Positions 50,169 through 59,206 of a DNA stretch of 64,000 nt are shown piece after piece. The translations under genes were made by a program, and so were the position numbers. Under the pieces are notes generated by a model that was not told the origin of the DNA, made no database searches, and worked only from the letters and a program-made list of their open reading frames with translations. Numbering within the stretch: position 1 is the stretch's first letter; every line of letters begins with the position of its first letter. The stretch is from Bacillus massilinigeriensis (GTDB taxonomy: Bacteria; Bacillota; Bacilli; Bacillales; Cytobacillaceae), in the NCBI RefSeq assembly GCF_900111815.1, contig NZ_LT630004.1, forward strand, positions 2,032,293 through 2,096,292, written 5' to 3'.

Positions 50169-50197
50169 ATATTATCATACAGAATACATAGTGTCAA
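50169..50197 (-). promoter_or_regulatory. Sigma-A promoter of rplU-prp-rpmA
   Basis: Minus strand TTGACA (50192-50197), 17 bases, TAATAT (50169-50174). It lies just past the rng stop, so rplU has its own promoter. Confidence 0.9.
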
Positions 50198-50218
50198 TAA
50201 TGATTTTAATACAGACTA

Positions 50219-51691
50219 TTATTCTCCAGCAATCTCTTCTACACTGCCAAGCTTCCGAATAGAATAAAACGGTGTTTCTGATGGAACAACTGTGAAAACT
50301 ACAGTGAGACCGGTACTATTTTCCAAATATGCTTTATGCTCCCCATCATTTTCGAGAAACAGTTTCACCACTTTCTCATCCGCTTCCACACGCACTGCTT
50401 CATACTCTGTTCCCCTGTAGCCAAACAATTCTCTTTCCAAGCGGAAAGCCACTGTTTCAGGAGATATTACTTTTCCTGTTCCGTTACAAACCCTGCATTT
50501 TTCCATAAGCGTTTCGCCAAGGGATCGCTTTGTCTTTTTTCTCGTTAACTGGAGAATTCCAAGAGAGGTGAAACCTAAAATTCTTGTTCTCCTTCCGTCC
50601 TCCCCAAGAGACGCGGATAGTATCCTTACAATTTCTTCTCTGCTGGCATCATCCTTCATATCAATAAAATCGACCAAGATGATTCCGCCGATATCCCTCA
50701 ACCTGATTTGCCTGGCAATTTCTCTTGCAGCAAGTTTATTGACAGCAAATACTGTCTCATCAAGACTGCTTTTCCCTGTGAATTTCCCTGTATTGACATC
50801 AATGATTGTCAAAGCTTCCGCGTCATCCATAATCAAATATGCACCGTTCTCAAGCCAAACTAACCTGTGGAGCGCCTTTTCTATTTCTTGTTCCACACCG
50901 TAAAAAGAAAAAATATTTTCCTTCCCGTTATATGGCACAATAGACATTCCTTCATATCGCGTTATAGTGCGCGCAAGCCGTTTTCTCATTTCCGGCTGAT
51001 CTGAAACTATTTCCGCGGGCTTCAGCCTGTCCAACTCATTGATTAGTGCTTCATAGAAAGTATCCTTTTTATGTATAACACATGGTTTTTTATATTTTTC
51101 CGCCTTTCTTTCTATCTCTGAAAAAAGATTTCTAAGTTCCTGAAGCTCTGCTGCGACCGCTTCTTGGCTATGTTGGGATGCAGATGTTCTGAAGATGATC
51201 CCTTCTCCTGGATTCCTGATTGCCTCCCCCAATTTCATCATTTTTTTCCGAATTTCCGGACCGCTGTGTTTTTTAGAGGCGGCAATATAGTTGCCCGATG
51301 GCATATAAACGAGGATATCCCCCTTAAGCTCCACGATAGCAGTCAACCTCGCCCCTTTAGAGCCTGTTTCATCTTTGTCGACTTGGACGAGAATCCGTTC
51401 TCCTTGATGAATATACCGGCCGATACCACGAGAAAGTTTTTCCGTCTTGCTCCCCTCTCCTAAAACAAACGCAGGCAATTTTTCAAGATGAAGATAACCA
51501 CTTTTACCTGTCCCGATATTAATAAACGCAGCATTCATTCCTGGCACTACTTTTTCCACAAGCCCGAGATATATGTTTCCAACATTCGACTGCTGTCCGG
51601 GCTGTTCGATGTAGAGTGCTTCTATTTTTCCCTTTTTCATATAGGCATACCGCTTTTCAGCAGTATTTGAATTAATAATCATTCTATCCAA
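50219..51691 (-). CDS. rng: Ribonuclease E/G family protein
   Basis: 490 residues, RNase G length. An S1 domain covers about 35-125 (NVGNIYLGLVEKVVPGMNAAFINIG). Catalytic metal-binding aspartates lie in ALTIIDVNTGKFTG and GGIILVDFIDMKD. The zinc-link CxxC is MEKCRVCNGTGKV near 405. The start is TTG at 51691 after GGGGAAG. It cleaves single-stranded AU-rich RNA. B. subtilis has no RNase E/G and uses RNase Y, but the gene occurs at this site in other Bacillaceae and clostridia. Confidence 0.94.
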   Translation of the reverse strand: MDRMIINSNTAEKRYAYMKKGKIEALYIEQPGQQSNVGNIYLGLVEKVVPGMNAAFINIGTGKSGYLHLEKLPAFVLGEGSKTEKLSRGIGRYIHQGERILVQVDKDETGSKGARLTAIVELKGDILVYMPSGNYIAASKKHSGPEIRKKMMKLGEAIRNPGEGIIFRTSASQHSQEAVAAELQELRNLFSEIERKAEKYKKPCVIHKKDTFYEALINELDRLKPAEIVSDQPEMRKRLARTITRYEGMSIVPYNGKENIFSFYGVEQEIEKALHRLVWLENGAYLIMDDAEALTIIDVNTGKFTGKSSLDETVFAVNKLAAREIARQIRLRDIGGIILVDFIDMKDDASREEIVRILSASLGEDGRRTRILGFTSLGILQLTRKKTKRSLGETLMEKCRVCNGTGKVISPETVAFRLERELFGYRGTEYEAVRVEADEKVVKLFLENDGEHKAYLENSTGLTVVFTVVPSETPFYSIRKLGSVEEIAGE

Positions 51692-51721
51692 TTTGCTTCC
51701 CCGCTTTTTTATAGTATACGT

Positions 51722-51745
51722 ATAGGCAGGGGTACCCCTGCCTAT
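51722..51745. other. 24-bp perfect palindrome between spoIVFB and rng
   Basis: ATAGGCAGGGGT followed directly by ACCCCTGCCTAT. It lies 13 bases past the spoIVFB start-distal stop side and 31 bases ahead of the rng start. There is no T run after it on either strand (CTATTATC, ACGTATAC), so it is either a weak terminator or a protein-binding site. Confidence 0.6.
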
Positions 51746-51758
51746 CTATTATCTATTT

Positions 51759-52625
51759 TCAATACGTGTATAGCAAATCCCCTATTTTGGCGGTAAGCAT
51801 CTTTTCTGCAAAATACGCATGCAGCAGTTCATTTTCATCAAGCGAAGTTTTATTGCCATCTTTTCTGGTCACAATCACTGGATGCTTGCATCCTCGTTGA
51901 AATTGTTCCAGAACGGAATGTAGTTTCTCTTCTTCCGTAACATTCAGCGGCTTAAGGTGGCGAAAGTCGCCGCTTTTACCGTAGTACCTCTCCATGAGGA
52001 ACCGAAGGAAAACATACCTCCTTTGCTTCCATTCAAAGTACATGGAGAAACATAGGAAGGAAAGAATAATCCATACATTCAATGTGAAAGGACCCATAAA
52101 AGCAGCTAATCCAGCGAACAATGCCAGAAAAGCGGTAGAGAAAAGAAGCATTTTTCGGTGTGCACGCCCAAAAGGCTCCCAAAGAGAAAAGAAGAGCAGC
52201 AAAAGTTTCCCTCCATCAAGCGGCCATATAGGAATAAGATTGAATAATAGCACCATTTTATTAAAATCCATGAATCGCGTATGCCAATATTCCGGCAATA
52301 TCCCAACCTCATACAGCAGCATACTAAGCCCTGCAAGCCAAAGATGCTGAAAAGGCCCCGCCGCTACAACTATGGTCTCCTCCATCAACGATCGGTTCCC
52401 ATGTTCGTCCATTTCGGCGACACCGCCAAAAGGCAGCAGTGTGATTCTCCGAATTCTCCAAGAAAAATGGCTTGCTGCTGCTGCGTGGCCGAGTTCATGA
52501 ACAAAAATAATAAGTAAAAGGAGCAAAAGCTCGATGAAGTGGGCTGTAACAACTGCAAGAAACATAACAAAAAAGAGAAGCGGATGCAGGCGGGTAATTT
52601 TAAACAAGCCAATGGCTTTACTCAA
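51759..52625 (-). CDS. spoIVFB: Intramembrane metalloprotease SpoIVFB
   Basis: 288 residues, site-2 protease family with about six membrane helices. Zinc motif HELGH (IIFVHELGHAAAASHF near 43) and the third ligand Asp in NLIPIWPLDGGKLL near 138. A C-terminal CBS-like cytosolic domain follows from about 215. SpoIVFB cuts pro-sigma-K in the mother cell during sporulation. The start is TTG at 52625, overlapping the spoIVFA stop by 8 bases, so the pair is coupled. Confidence 0.95.
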   Translation of the reverse strand: MSKAIGLFKITRLHPLLFFVMFLAVVTAHFIELLLLLLIIFVHELGHAAAASHFSWRIRRITLLPFGGVAEMDEHGNRSLMEETIVVAAGPFQHLWLAGLSMLLYEVGILPEYWHTRFMDFNKMVLLFNLIPIWPLDGGKLLLLFFSLWEPFGRAHRKMLLFSTAFLALFAGLAAFMGPFTLNVWIILSFLCFSMYFEWKQRRYVFLRFLMERYYGKSGDFRHLKPLNVTEEEKLHSVLEQFQRGCKHPVIVTRKDGNKTSLDENELLHAYFAEKMLTAKIGDLLYTY

Positions 52626-53391
52626 ATCGAATCACCTGAATAGGGTCTACAAAATCATTCCCTTTCTTAATAGCGAAGTAAAAGGAACCTTTTTCGCGTT
52701 CATTTGATTCTGCCGACTTTCCGATATGCTTCCCTTTTTCGACAAATTCGTAAAGACCGACATCCACTCGTTCAAGATTTCCGTACCATGATTCGCTTCG
52801 GTCTGCGTGCTGAATAATGACTGTTTTCCCGAAGCCTTCCTTCTCGCCAATAAAGTTAATCCTTCCTCCCATCATTGCTTCCACAGCAGCGTCTTTGCCT
52901 GTTTCAATCGTAATCTTCTGCCCGTCATCCCTAAACTCTTCTAATATTTTTCCAGAAGCCGGTAATGCAGCATCCTGATTGGCTGGTGTGAGCTTACTGT
53001 CATTCTTGTCATCCTGCCTTGGCAACAGGGTAAGCGGCTTACCGAATTTTTCCTCGTACCATCCAGACACTGATGCAAATTCAAACTCCTTTTGCATTGT
53101 CTTCTGCACAAATGCTTTTACAGGTGCGGTGGATTCTCCTCCATTCCTAAAAAGAATGGCCACCCCAAGGAAAAGACATGCCGCGAAAAGGACTTTGAAC
53201 AGAAGCAGTTCTTTACTGAAGACAGGAGTTCGCCCTTCATCAGGGCTCGTTTCATAAGAAGGAAACGGGTCAAAGCCATGAAGTTCCTCCGTCTCTGCGA
53301 TCTTCCCTGCCACCGACCCGCGTGATGAACGCTCTTTTAGTCTATTCCGCTTCTCAATGCGCTTTCTGATTTCATCCACTCTTGACCCCAT
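52618..53391 (-). CDS. spoIVFA: Stage IV sporulation protein FA
   Basis: 257 residues from ATG 53391. A charged cytosolic N-terminus, one membrane helix near 68-86 (LLFKVLFAACLFLGVAILF), and an extracytosolic part ending in a degenerate LytM/M23-like domain (INFIGEKEGFGKTVIIQHAD near 180-200) that lacks a full set of zinc ligands. SpoIVFA anchors and inhibits SpoIVFB with BofA until cut by SpoIVB. Directly upstream of and overlapping spoIVFB. Confidence 0.93.
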   Translation of the reverse strand: MGSRVDEIRKRIEKRNRLKERSSRGSVAGKIAETEELHGFDPFPSYETSPDEGRTPVFSKELLLFKVLFAACLFLGVAILFRNGGESTAPVKAFVQKTMQKEFEFASVSGWYEEKFGKPLTLLPRQDDKNDSKLTPANQDAALPASGKILEEFRDDGQKITIETGKDAAVEAMMGGRINFIGEKEGFGKTVIIQHADRSESWYGNLERVDVGLYEFVEKGKHIGKSAESNEREKGSFYFAIKKGNDFVDPIQVIRFE

Positions 53392-53465
53392 TTCTCTCAC
53401 CCATTCCTTTTAGACAGTTTGTACAAGTCTATGAAACAAGTTATCTATGTATTCCTTTAGGAAAA

Positions 53466-53507
53466 CGCAAAAAAGGCCGTCGCAAACGGAACGTTTGCAA
53501 CGGCCTT
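53466..53507 (-). terminator. Rho-independent terminator after minD
   Basis: Stem AAGGCCGT-GCAAACG / GTTTGC-ACGGCCTT with one mismatch, then TTTTTG on the minus strand, 18 bases past minD. It ends the mre-min operon. Confidence 0.92.
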
Positions 53508-53524
53508 TTGATAATACACAAAAC

Positions 53525-54331
53525 TTAAGATCGCACTCCAAAAAAGCGTTTCAGTTTGGAGAACATTCCTTCATTTCCAGTATCAAGCTGTTGAAGGGGT
53601 ACAGATTCGCCAAGAATTCTCCTGGCAATGTTGCGATACGCTATCGATGCCTTGCTATTAGGATTAAGCGCAATCGGCTCCCCATGGTTTGATGCCTTAA
53701 TCACTTCATCATCATCTGCTACAATTCCGAGCAGTTCAATCGAAAGATGTGCTGTTACTTCATCGACATCGAGCATATCGCCATTTTTCATTAAGTGGTT
53801 TCGTATTCTGTTAATAACCAGCTTCGGTGCTTCTACATTTTCTTCCTTCTCGAGTAGACCGATGATTCGATCAGCATCCCTTACAGCGGAAATTTCAGGA
53901 GTGGTGACCACAATGGCCTTATCTGCACCAGCTACTGCGTTTTTGTATCCCTGTTCTATTCCTGCAGGGCAATCTATAATGATATAATCATAGTCTTGTT
54001 TCAATTCCTCGACAAGCTTCTTCATTTCCTCCGGTTGTACAGCTGTTTTATCGGTTGTCTGGGCTGCAGGAAGGAGGTAAAGCTTGTCTTCGAACCTCTT
54101 ATCTTTTACAAGGGCCTGATGGATTTTGCATCTTCCTTGGATGACATCAACAAGATCATAGATAATCCGGTTCTCAAGGCCCATCACCACATCAAGGTTC
54201 CTAAGGCCAATATCGGTATCGACAAGGCATACTTTTTTCCCTTGAAGGGCCAAAGCTGTACCAATATTTGCGGATGTTGTTGTTTTGCCAACTCCGCCTT
54301 TCCCGGATGTAATCACGATTGCTTCTCCCAA
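53525..54331 (-). CDS. minD: Septum site-determining ATPase MinD
   Basis: 268 residues from TTG 54331 (8 bases after AAGGAGG); a longer frame is dismissed. The deviant Walker A motif is SGKGGVGKTTT at residues 9-19, switch region LVDTDIGLRNLD, and DCPAGIEQG. The C-terminal amphipathic membrane-targeting helix is MFSKLKRFFGVRS. MinD recruits MinC to poles to block division. One base separates the minC stop from this start. Confidence 0.97.
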   Translation of the reverse strand: MGEAIVITSGKGGVGKTTTSANIGTALALQGKKVCLVDTDIGLRNLDVVMGLENRIIYDLVDVIQGRCKIHQALVKDKRFEDKLYLLPAAQTTDKTAVQPEEMKKLVEELKQDYDYIIIDCPAGIEQGYKNAVAGADKAIVVTTPEISAVRDADRIIGLLEKEENVEAPKLVINRIRNHLMKNGDMLDVDEVTAHLSIELLGIVADDDEVIKASNHGEPIALNPNSKASIAYRNIARRILGESVPLQQLDTGNEGMFSKLKRFFGVRS

Positions 54332-54332
54332 T

Positions 54333-55013
54333 TTAGCGGCCTCCTTCAAATCTTGTTAAGCTTGGTCTGATTTTAATCAGAGCTTGCAATCTATCGACGG
54401 CAATTTGACCGTCATCGGTTATGTAAGCGCATTCCATCACTTTTTCTTCCTGTTCAGGGATTCCGTCTGGTGCTCGGTTGACATACCCGGCAATGCGCAG
54501 CTGAGATGCCCTCATTGCAGATGCAGCGATGACCGCTTTCTCGTTTCCAGTGAAACCAGCATGGGCCACTCCCTTTAAAGACCCCAGTATAAAAATATTT
54601 CCGCTGGCCTTGACTGTTCCGCCTGGATTTACATCTCCAACCAACAGCATGTCCCCGGTAACCTCCAGCACCTGTCCGGACCTTACGATTCTGGCAATTG
54701 TCACAATCTCGTTTTCCCGCATCATTTCTTCTGCTTGTTCCATTGTGATGACATTAGTATCAATGCTGTCTACAATAAGGTTTCGCTTCTGCCGGATTAC
54801 TTCTTTTAACTCTTCCTTTTGCTCCTGAGATAAGTAGCGGTTTCCAGCCTTTACTTTCACAGTAAGCATCTTGTCTGTTTCATGGTGATTACTCGTATTC
54901 ACCAGTTTTCGATCAAGCTCTTTTTTTAATTCCTCATAGGAGCATGTATCATCAAGATGGAGCGTTAGCCCGTCTTTTGTCCCTTTAATCGTAACATTTT
55001 GGTTATTTTTCAT
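54333..55013 (-). CDS. minC: Septum site-determining protein MinC
   Basis: 226 residues. The N-terminal FtsZ-inhibiting domain covers about 1-95; the C-terminal beta-helix about 110-210 shows RSGQVLEVTGDMLLVGDVNPGG and GSLKGVAHAGF, typical MinC signatures. ATG 55013 follows GAGGTG. Coupled to minD. Confidence 0.95.
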   Translation of the reverse strand: MKNNQNVTIKGTKDGLTLHLDDTCSYEELKKELDRKLVNTSNHHETDKMLTVKVKAGNRYLSQEQKEELKEVIRQKRNLIVDSIDTNVITMEQAEEMMRENEIVTIARIVRSGQVLEVTGDMLLVGDVNPGGTVKASGNIFILGSLKGVAHAGFTGNEKAVIAASAMRASQLRIAGYVNRAPDGIPEQEEKVMECAYITDDGQIAVDRLQALIKIRPSLTRFEGGR

Positions 55014-55098
55014 ACAGGTGGTTCACCTCGATGATAAAAGAGATTCGACAGCCTGATTCCAATCTCCTTTTTTTGAATAGATTGAACAGAATTATTTC

Positions 55099-55617
55099 TT
55101 ATTCGTTTCGTAAAAAATCGGCATATTTTTCAAACTGACTCTTAAATGGGAGAGCTGCCAGAACTAGAAATGCCATATTCAGGACTAGTGTCGGAAACAA
55201 GCGGACGCTTGCAAAGCTTGAAAAATCCATATCGGTAATATGGATTAACAGATTCATTTCATAGACGCCAACTTCAAGAAGAGCAATGCCAAGCAGTGAC
55301 ACTGCGGATACCACTACAACATTTGTCTGAAGAATTTTCATTACGTTTGAAAAGATATAGGCAAGTAGCGGAAAGAGCACAAGGTAAACTCCAAGAATTT
55401 CTGTATACACCATATCAAAAAGAAGACCAAAGATAAAACCATAAATAATGCCCTTCTTTTCGTTTCCATACACAGTAAGAAAGAGAATAGCGGCTAACAA
55501 AAAGCGCGGAACCATAACTCTTGCGCTATGAAATAGTTCTGCAGGGAGAAATTCCACAAACAAGCTCTCCAATATAAACAAAAAAACAAACAGAAGAGGC
55601 AAACCTAGGCGCTTCAT
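55099..55617 (-). CDS. mreD: Rod shape-determining protein MreD
   Basis: 172 residues with about five membrane helices. The ATG at 55617 overlaps the mreC stop (ATGA). MreD is a membrane part of the elongasome with MreC, RodA and PBP2. The sequence GNEKKGIIYGFIFGLLFDM is the family's typical loop-helix. Assigned by family pattern and by position. Confidence 0.92.
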   Translation of the reverse strand: MKRLGLPLLFVFLFILESLFVEFLPAELFHSARVMVPRFLLAAILFLTVYGNEKKGIIYGFIFGLLFDMVYTEILGVYLVLFPLLAYIFSNVMKILQTNVVVVSAVSLLGIALLEVGVYEMNLLIHITDMDFSSFASVRLFPTLVLNMAFLVLAALPFKSQFEKYADFLRNE

Positions 55618-56489
55618 AGTCCGCCCTCCCCTATAGAGGCTGAAGGAGGAGTTGGCATCAGCCTTGTAAGAACCATGACATGATGGATGTCATAAAAATC
55701 AGCATCCGGCTTCACTAGAGCTGTCTGGTTGAGACCTAGTTCTCCCGGTTTCACCTTTATAACTTTCCCGATTGGTACGTTTGGAGGAAAAACTCCCCCG
55801 AGTCCTGATGTCACTACGTTTTGACCTTTTTTTATTTTAGCGTCAAACGGCAGTCCCTTCAGTTTCAGCAATTTGCTTTCTTCCTCAAAACCATCAATGG
55901 TACCATAAAGCTGCTTCTCTCCTTGAAGCGCAGCGGAAATACGGTTTGCCGTATCTGTTCCGCTCATGAGCTGGACAGTCGCAGTAAACGGAGTGGTGCT
56001 TTTGATTTTTCCGATTAACCCTCTAGAAGTCATGACAGCCATATTCTTTTTAACACCGTCAGATTTACCTTTATTGATGATTATCTTTTCATGCCATAGT
56101 CGATCTGGACTTCTGGCAATCACCCTCGCCTGCATTGGCTTGTAATCTTCAAGGGAGCTCTTTTTATCGAGCACATCCTTCAATTCCTTGTTTTCTTTTT
56201 CAAGCGAATACACTTTTGCCTCAAGGCGAGCCATATCATCAAGGTGTTTTTTCAGTTTTTTGTTTTCATCATATGTATTCTGCAAGTCTACAAGATTTTC
56301 AAAAAACCCGGCAATATAATGGGCCGGCCGCGAAACCAGGGATTGGACCCAGCCTGTCGTATCTTTGACGAACTGCTCCGGCCAGGTCAACTCCTCCCGA
56401 TCCCTTAAGGAAAACCCAATCAATGCCACGAGGAGAATAATGCTGACCAACAGCATAATCAGTCTTTTGTTCAGGAAAAATTGTGGCAT
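55614..56489 (-). CDS. mreC: Rod shape-determining protein MreC
   Basis: 291 residues: one N-terminal membrane helix (RLIMLLVSIILLVALIGF), a coiled coil at about 65-105 (KKLKKHLDDMARLEAKVYSL), and a periplasm-side beta domain with SPDRLWHEKIIINKG and TSGLGGVFPPNVPIGKV. MreC forms filaments that activate PBP2-RodA. ATG 56489 follows AGGAGG; mreD overlaps its end. Confidence 0.95.
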   Translation of the reverse strand: MPQFFLNKRLIMLLVSIILLVALIGFSLRDREELTWPEQFVKDTTGWVQSLVSRPAHYIAGFFENLVDLQNTYDENKKLKKHLDDMARLEAKVYSLEKENKELKDVLDKKSSLEDYKPMQARVIARSPDRLWHEKIIINKGKSDGVKKNMAVMTSRGLIGKIKSTTPFTATVQLMSGTDTANRISAALQGEKQLYGTIDGFEEESKLLKLKGLPFDAKIKKGQNVVTSGLGGVFPPNVPIGKVIKVKPGELGLNQTALVKPDADFYDIHHVMVLTRLMPTPPSASIGEGGL

Positions 56490-56523
56490 GACTTTACACC
56501 TCTATTATTGTTAAACAATTATC

Positions 56524-57546
56524 TTAACGGGATTCTTTTGCTTTGTTCTTAAACAGATCGATATGGTCAAGCGCTTTTCCAGTACCGATGGCAACGCAGT
56601 CCAACGGGTCCTCAGCGATAAGCACAGGCATTTTTGTTTCTTTTCCAATAACTTTGTCAAGGTTACGGAGGAGCGCGCCTCCCCCTGTTAAAACAATGCC
56701 TCGGTCCATGATGTCTGCCGCAAGTTCAGGTGGAGTGTTTTCAAGGGTGAGCTTGACCGCATCGACGATCGCATAAACGGTATCATGCAATGCTACTGCA
56801 ACTTCAGCTGCCGTTATTTCTATTGTCTTCGGAAGACCTGTAAGAAGATCGCGTCCGCGAATTTCCATGTTATCAATGCCTTCTAGTTCTTCTGCTGATC
56901 CTATTTCCATCTTGATAGCTTCAGATGTCCTTTCACCAATCATCAAATTATACGTCTTTCTGATATAACTGATGATGGCATCATCCATTTCATCACCTGC
57001 AACCCTGATTGATTGAGAAGTAACAATTCCGCCAAGGGAGATGATCGCAACTTCTGTTGTTCCTCCGCCAATGTCCACTACCATGCTTCCGGTCGGTTCC
57101 CATACAGGAAGGTTGGCACCTATAGCTGCAGCGAACGGCTCTTCAATAGTAAAGGCATCTCTTGCGCCAGCCTGGCGTGTAGCATCGATAACCGCACGCT
57201 CTTCTACAGCTGTGATACCCGAAGGGACACAAATCATAACATATGGTTTGCCGGCAAACAGCCCTTTGTTTTTCGTCGCCTGTTTGATATAATATTTCAT
57301 CATTGTTGCGGTTGTCTCATAGTCTGCAATTACGCCATCTTTCATCGGGCGCATCGCAACTACATTTCCAGGTGTCCTTCCGATCATATTCTTCGCATCA
57401 TTCCCTACAGCAACGATCGATTTCGTATCCGTCTGCATAGCGACAACAGAAGGTTCGCGAAGCACGATTCCTTTTCCTTTTACGTAGACAAGTGTATTTG
57501 CAGTCCCCAGGTCAATGCCAAGGTCTCTTGTACCAATTCCAAACAT
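56524..57546 (-). CDS. mreB: Cell shape-determining actin-like protein MreB
   Basis: 340 residues from ATG 57546 (GGGAG ahead). Actin-fold phosphate loops are visible: [19 protein letters not shown] at the N-terminus, [18 protein letters not shown] near 160, and [17 protein letters not shown] near 285. MreB filaments orient wall synthesis. First gene of mreBCD-minCD. Its own promoter lies at 57660-57689. Confidence 0.98.
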   Translation of the reverse strand: MFGIGTRDLGIDLGTANTLVYVKGKGIVLREPSVVAMQTDTKSIVAVGNDAKNMIGRTPGNVVAMRPMKDGVIADYETTATMMKYYIKQATKNKGLFAGKPYVMICVPSGITAVEERAVIDATRQAGARDAFTIEEPFAAAIGANLPVWEPTGSMVVDIGGGTTEVAIISLGGIVTSQSIRVAGDEMDDAIISYIRKTYNLMIGERTSEAIKMEIGSAEELEGIDNMEIRGRDLLTGLPKTIEITAAEVAVALHDTVYAIVDAVKLTLENTPPELAADIMDRGIVLTGGGALLRNLDKVIGKETKMPVLIAEDPLDCVAIGTGKALDHIDLFKNKAKESR

Positions 57547-57633
57547 GTTGTATCTCCCTTTCTTGAAAAACTCCAATTTTTTTCCATGCAGATGTCCATA
57601 GCGGCGGCTTGTATCTCGAACGCTCACCGGCTC

Positions 57634-57658
57634 TTTGCGGCATCATTACAGCCGCAAA
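57634..57658. other. Hairpin in the mreB 5' leader
   Basis: Perfect 8-bp stem TTTGCGGC / GCCGCAAA with a 9-base loop, just after the expected transcription start and about 90 bases ahead of mreB. No T run follows on the minus strand, so it is not a classic terminator. Confidence 0.5.
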
Positions 57659-57659
57659 A

Positions 57660-57689
57660 ATCATAAATTATATTATATCGTAAGGTCAA
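57660..57689 (-). promoter_or_regulatory. Sigma-A promoter of mreB
   Basis: Minus strand TTGACC (57684-57689), 18 bases, TATGAT (57660-57665), 14 bases past radC. Leader length about 105 bases. Confidence 0.7.
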
Positions 57690-57703
57690 ATAAAATCATA
57701 GTA

Positions 57704-58393
57704 TCAAACATAACCTTTTTCCTTTAGACTGACATATTTATTCTCTCCAATAATCAAGTGGTCAAGGACATCGATTCCGACAATTTTGCCGCACTCAGCA
57801 AGCCTCTTTGTCACTTCGATATCCTCCCTGCTTGGCGTTGGGTCTCCGGAAGGATGGTTGTGAGCGCAAATAACAGATGCAGCAGATCTCCTAACAGCTT
57901 CTTTGAATACTTCTCTTGGATGGACAATGGAGGCATTCAGACTGCCGATAAAAATTGTCTGTTTGTGAATGACCTGGTTTTTCGTGTTCAAATAAAGACA
58001 GACAAAATGTTCCTGCGATAAAAAACGCATATCATTCATTAGAAACTTGGCACCATCTTCCGGCGAACGGATTATATAGCGTTCGTCGATTGTACTGTTT
58101 GCGATGCGCCGTCCAATTTCAACTGCCGCCAATAAATGAATAGCTTTCGCTTTTCCGATACCTTTGATGGATGTTAGTTCCTCCATTGTTGCGTCCTTTA
58201 GCAGGCGGATCCCTTCGAACTTTGTCAAGAGCCTTCCTGCAAGCTGAAGAACTGACTCCTCTCTTGTACCAGTACAGAGCAGAAGCGCAATTAGCTCATG
58301 ATTGGAAAGGTTTTGCGGCCCATTTATCAGAAACCGCTCCCTTGGTCTTTCGTTCTGTGGGTAATCCCGAATCAATAACTGTTCCTTCTTCAA
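57704..58393 (-). CDS. radC: RadC/JAB-domain protein (YsxA)
   Basis: 229 residues. A helix-hairpin-helix part near 60-85 (TSIKGIGKAKAIHLLAAVEIG) precedes the JAB/MPN metal-binding motif VICAHNHPSGDPTPSREDIEVT near 170-190. The biochemical role is unsettled; the old DNA-repair name came from a misassigned E. coli mutation. The TTG at 58393 follows GGGAGG. Lies between maf and mreB, as in B. subtilis. Confidence 0.94.
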   Translation of the reverse strand: MKKEQLLIRDYPQNERPRERFLINGPQNLSNHELIALLLCTGTREESVLQLAGRLLTKFEGIRLLKDATMEELTSIKGIGKAKAIHLLAAVEIGRRIANSTIDERYIIRSPEDGAKFLMNDMRFLSQEHFVCLYLNTKNQVIHKQTIFIGSLNASIVHPREVFKEAVRRSAASVICAHNHPSGDPTPSREDIEVTKRLAECGKIVGIDVLDHLIIGENKYVSLKEKGYV

Positions 58394-58448
58394 CGCACTT
58401 TCCTCCCTGTTTGTTCGGGAGGTCTGGAGATGAATGGTGAAAAAATCG

Positions 58449-59021
58449 CTAAAACGGGAGATGGAAGCCGGCTTTTCTAAGCTCCCTTATCGTCCTTGCC
58501 ACCGGGAGTCCAACCACGGTGTAATAGTCACCAGCAATTTCTTTAACAAGGTAACTTCCAAAACCCTGTATCCCGTATCCTCCGGCTTTGTCAAACGGTT
58601 CCCCGCTATTGATGTATGCTTCAATCTCTTCATCTGTCAGCTCCCAAAAAGTAACGTCTGTTTTTTCGTAAAAACGATGTTCCGCTTCAGGAGATATGAT
58701 AGAAACCCCAGTATAGACGGTGTGGGAGTTTCCTGATAGCCTTCTAAGCATGCTCCGCGCCTCGGATGCATCCGAAGGTTTTCCAAGTATTTCACCTCCG
58801 TGAACGACAACAGTATCCGATCCGATGATGAAAGAACTAGGGTGCTTGGAAGAAACATATCTCGATTTACGTGAAGCAAGTTCCATTACTGCCTCAGCCG
58901 GAGGCATGCCGCTTTCAATGGTCTCATCTGCATTGCTTGCGGAAATGTCGAATTGAAGATGGAGATTCATCAGGAGTTCTTTTCTCCGAGGAGAAGCAGA
59001 GGCTAAAATGAGGTGTTGCAT
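58449..59021 (-). CDS. maf: Maf nucleotide pyrophosphatase
   Basis: 190 residues from ATG 59021 (AAGGTG ahead); the frame to 59117 is dismissed. Motifs are LILASASPRRKELL at the start, GSDTVVVHGGEILGKPSD near 68, and GEPFDKAGGYGIQGFGSYLV near 145. Maf hydrolyses dTTP/UTP or related modified nucleotides; in B. subtilis it also blocks septation when overproduced. Confidence 0.95.
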   Translation of the reverse strand: MQHLILASASPRRKELLMNLHLQFDISASNADETIESGMPPAEAVMELASRKSRYVSSKHPSSFIIGSDTVVVHGGEILGKPSDASEARSMLRRLSGNSHTVYTGVSIISPEAEHRFYEKTDVTFWELTDEEIEAYINSGEPFDKAGGYGIQGFGSYLVKEIAGDYYTVVGLPVARTIRELRKAGFHLPF

Positions 59022-59114
59022 GGAATCACCTTTCCTGTGGATATGCATTAGGGAGATACAAATTAATGGTAACAAAATTCTTGTCTCCAGACAACGAAAA
59101 GCGGCATAAACAAA

Positions 59115-59151
59115 CAAAAACTTTCAAGGCCTGCCTTTTATTTGGCAAGCC
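59115..59151 (-). terminator. Terminator after spoIIB
   Basis: Stem GGCTTGCC / GGCAGGCC (one G-T pair), then TTGAAAGTTTTTG on the minus strand, 55 bases past spoIIB. Confidence 0.7.
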
Positions 59152-59206
59152 CTCTTAATATGGCTATTTCCCAGAAAATAATTTCTGTAAATATCAGGAT
59201 ACATTT

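Noticed and set aside
59022-59117. N-terminal extension of Maf by 32 residues
   Set aside because: The conserved LILASASPRR motif starts right after ATG 59021, which has AAGGTG ahead.
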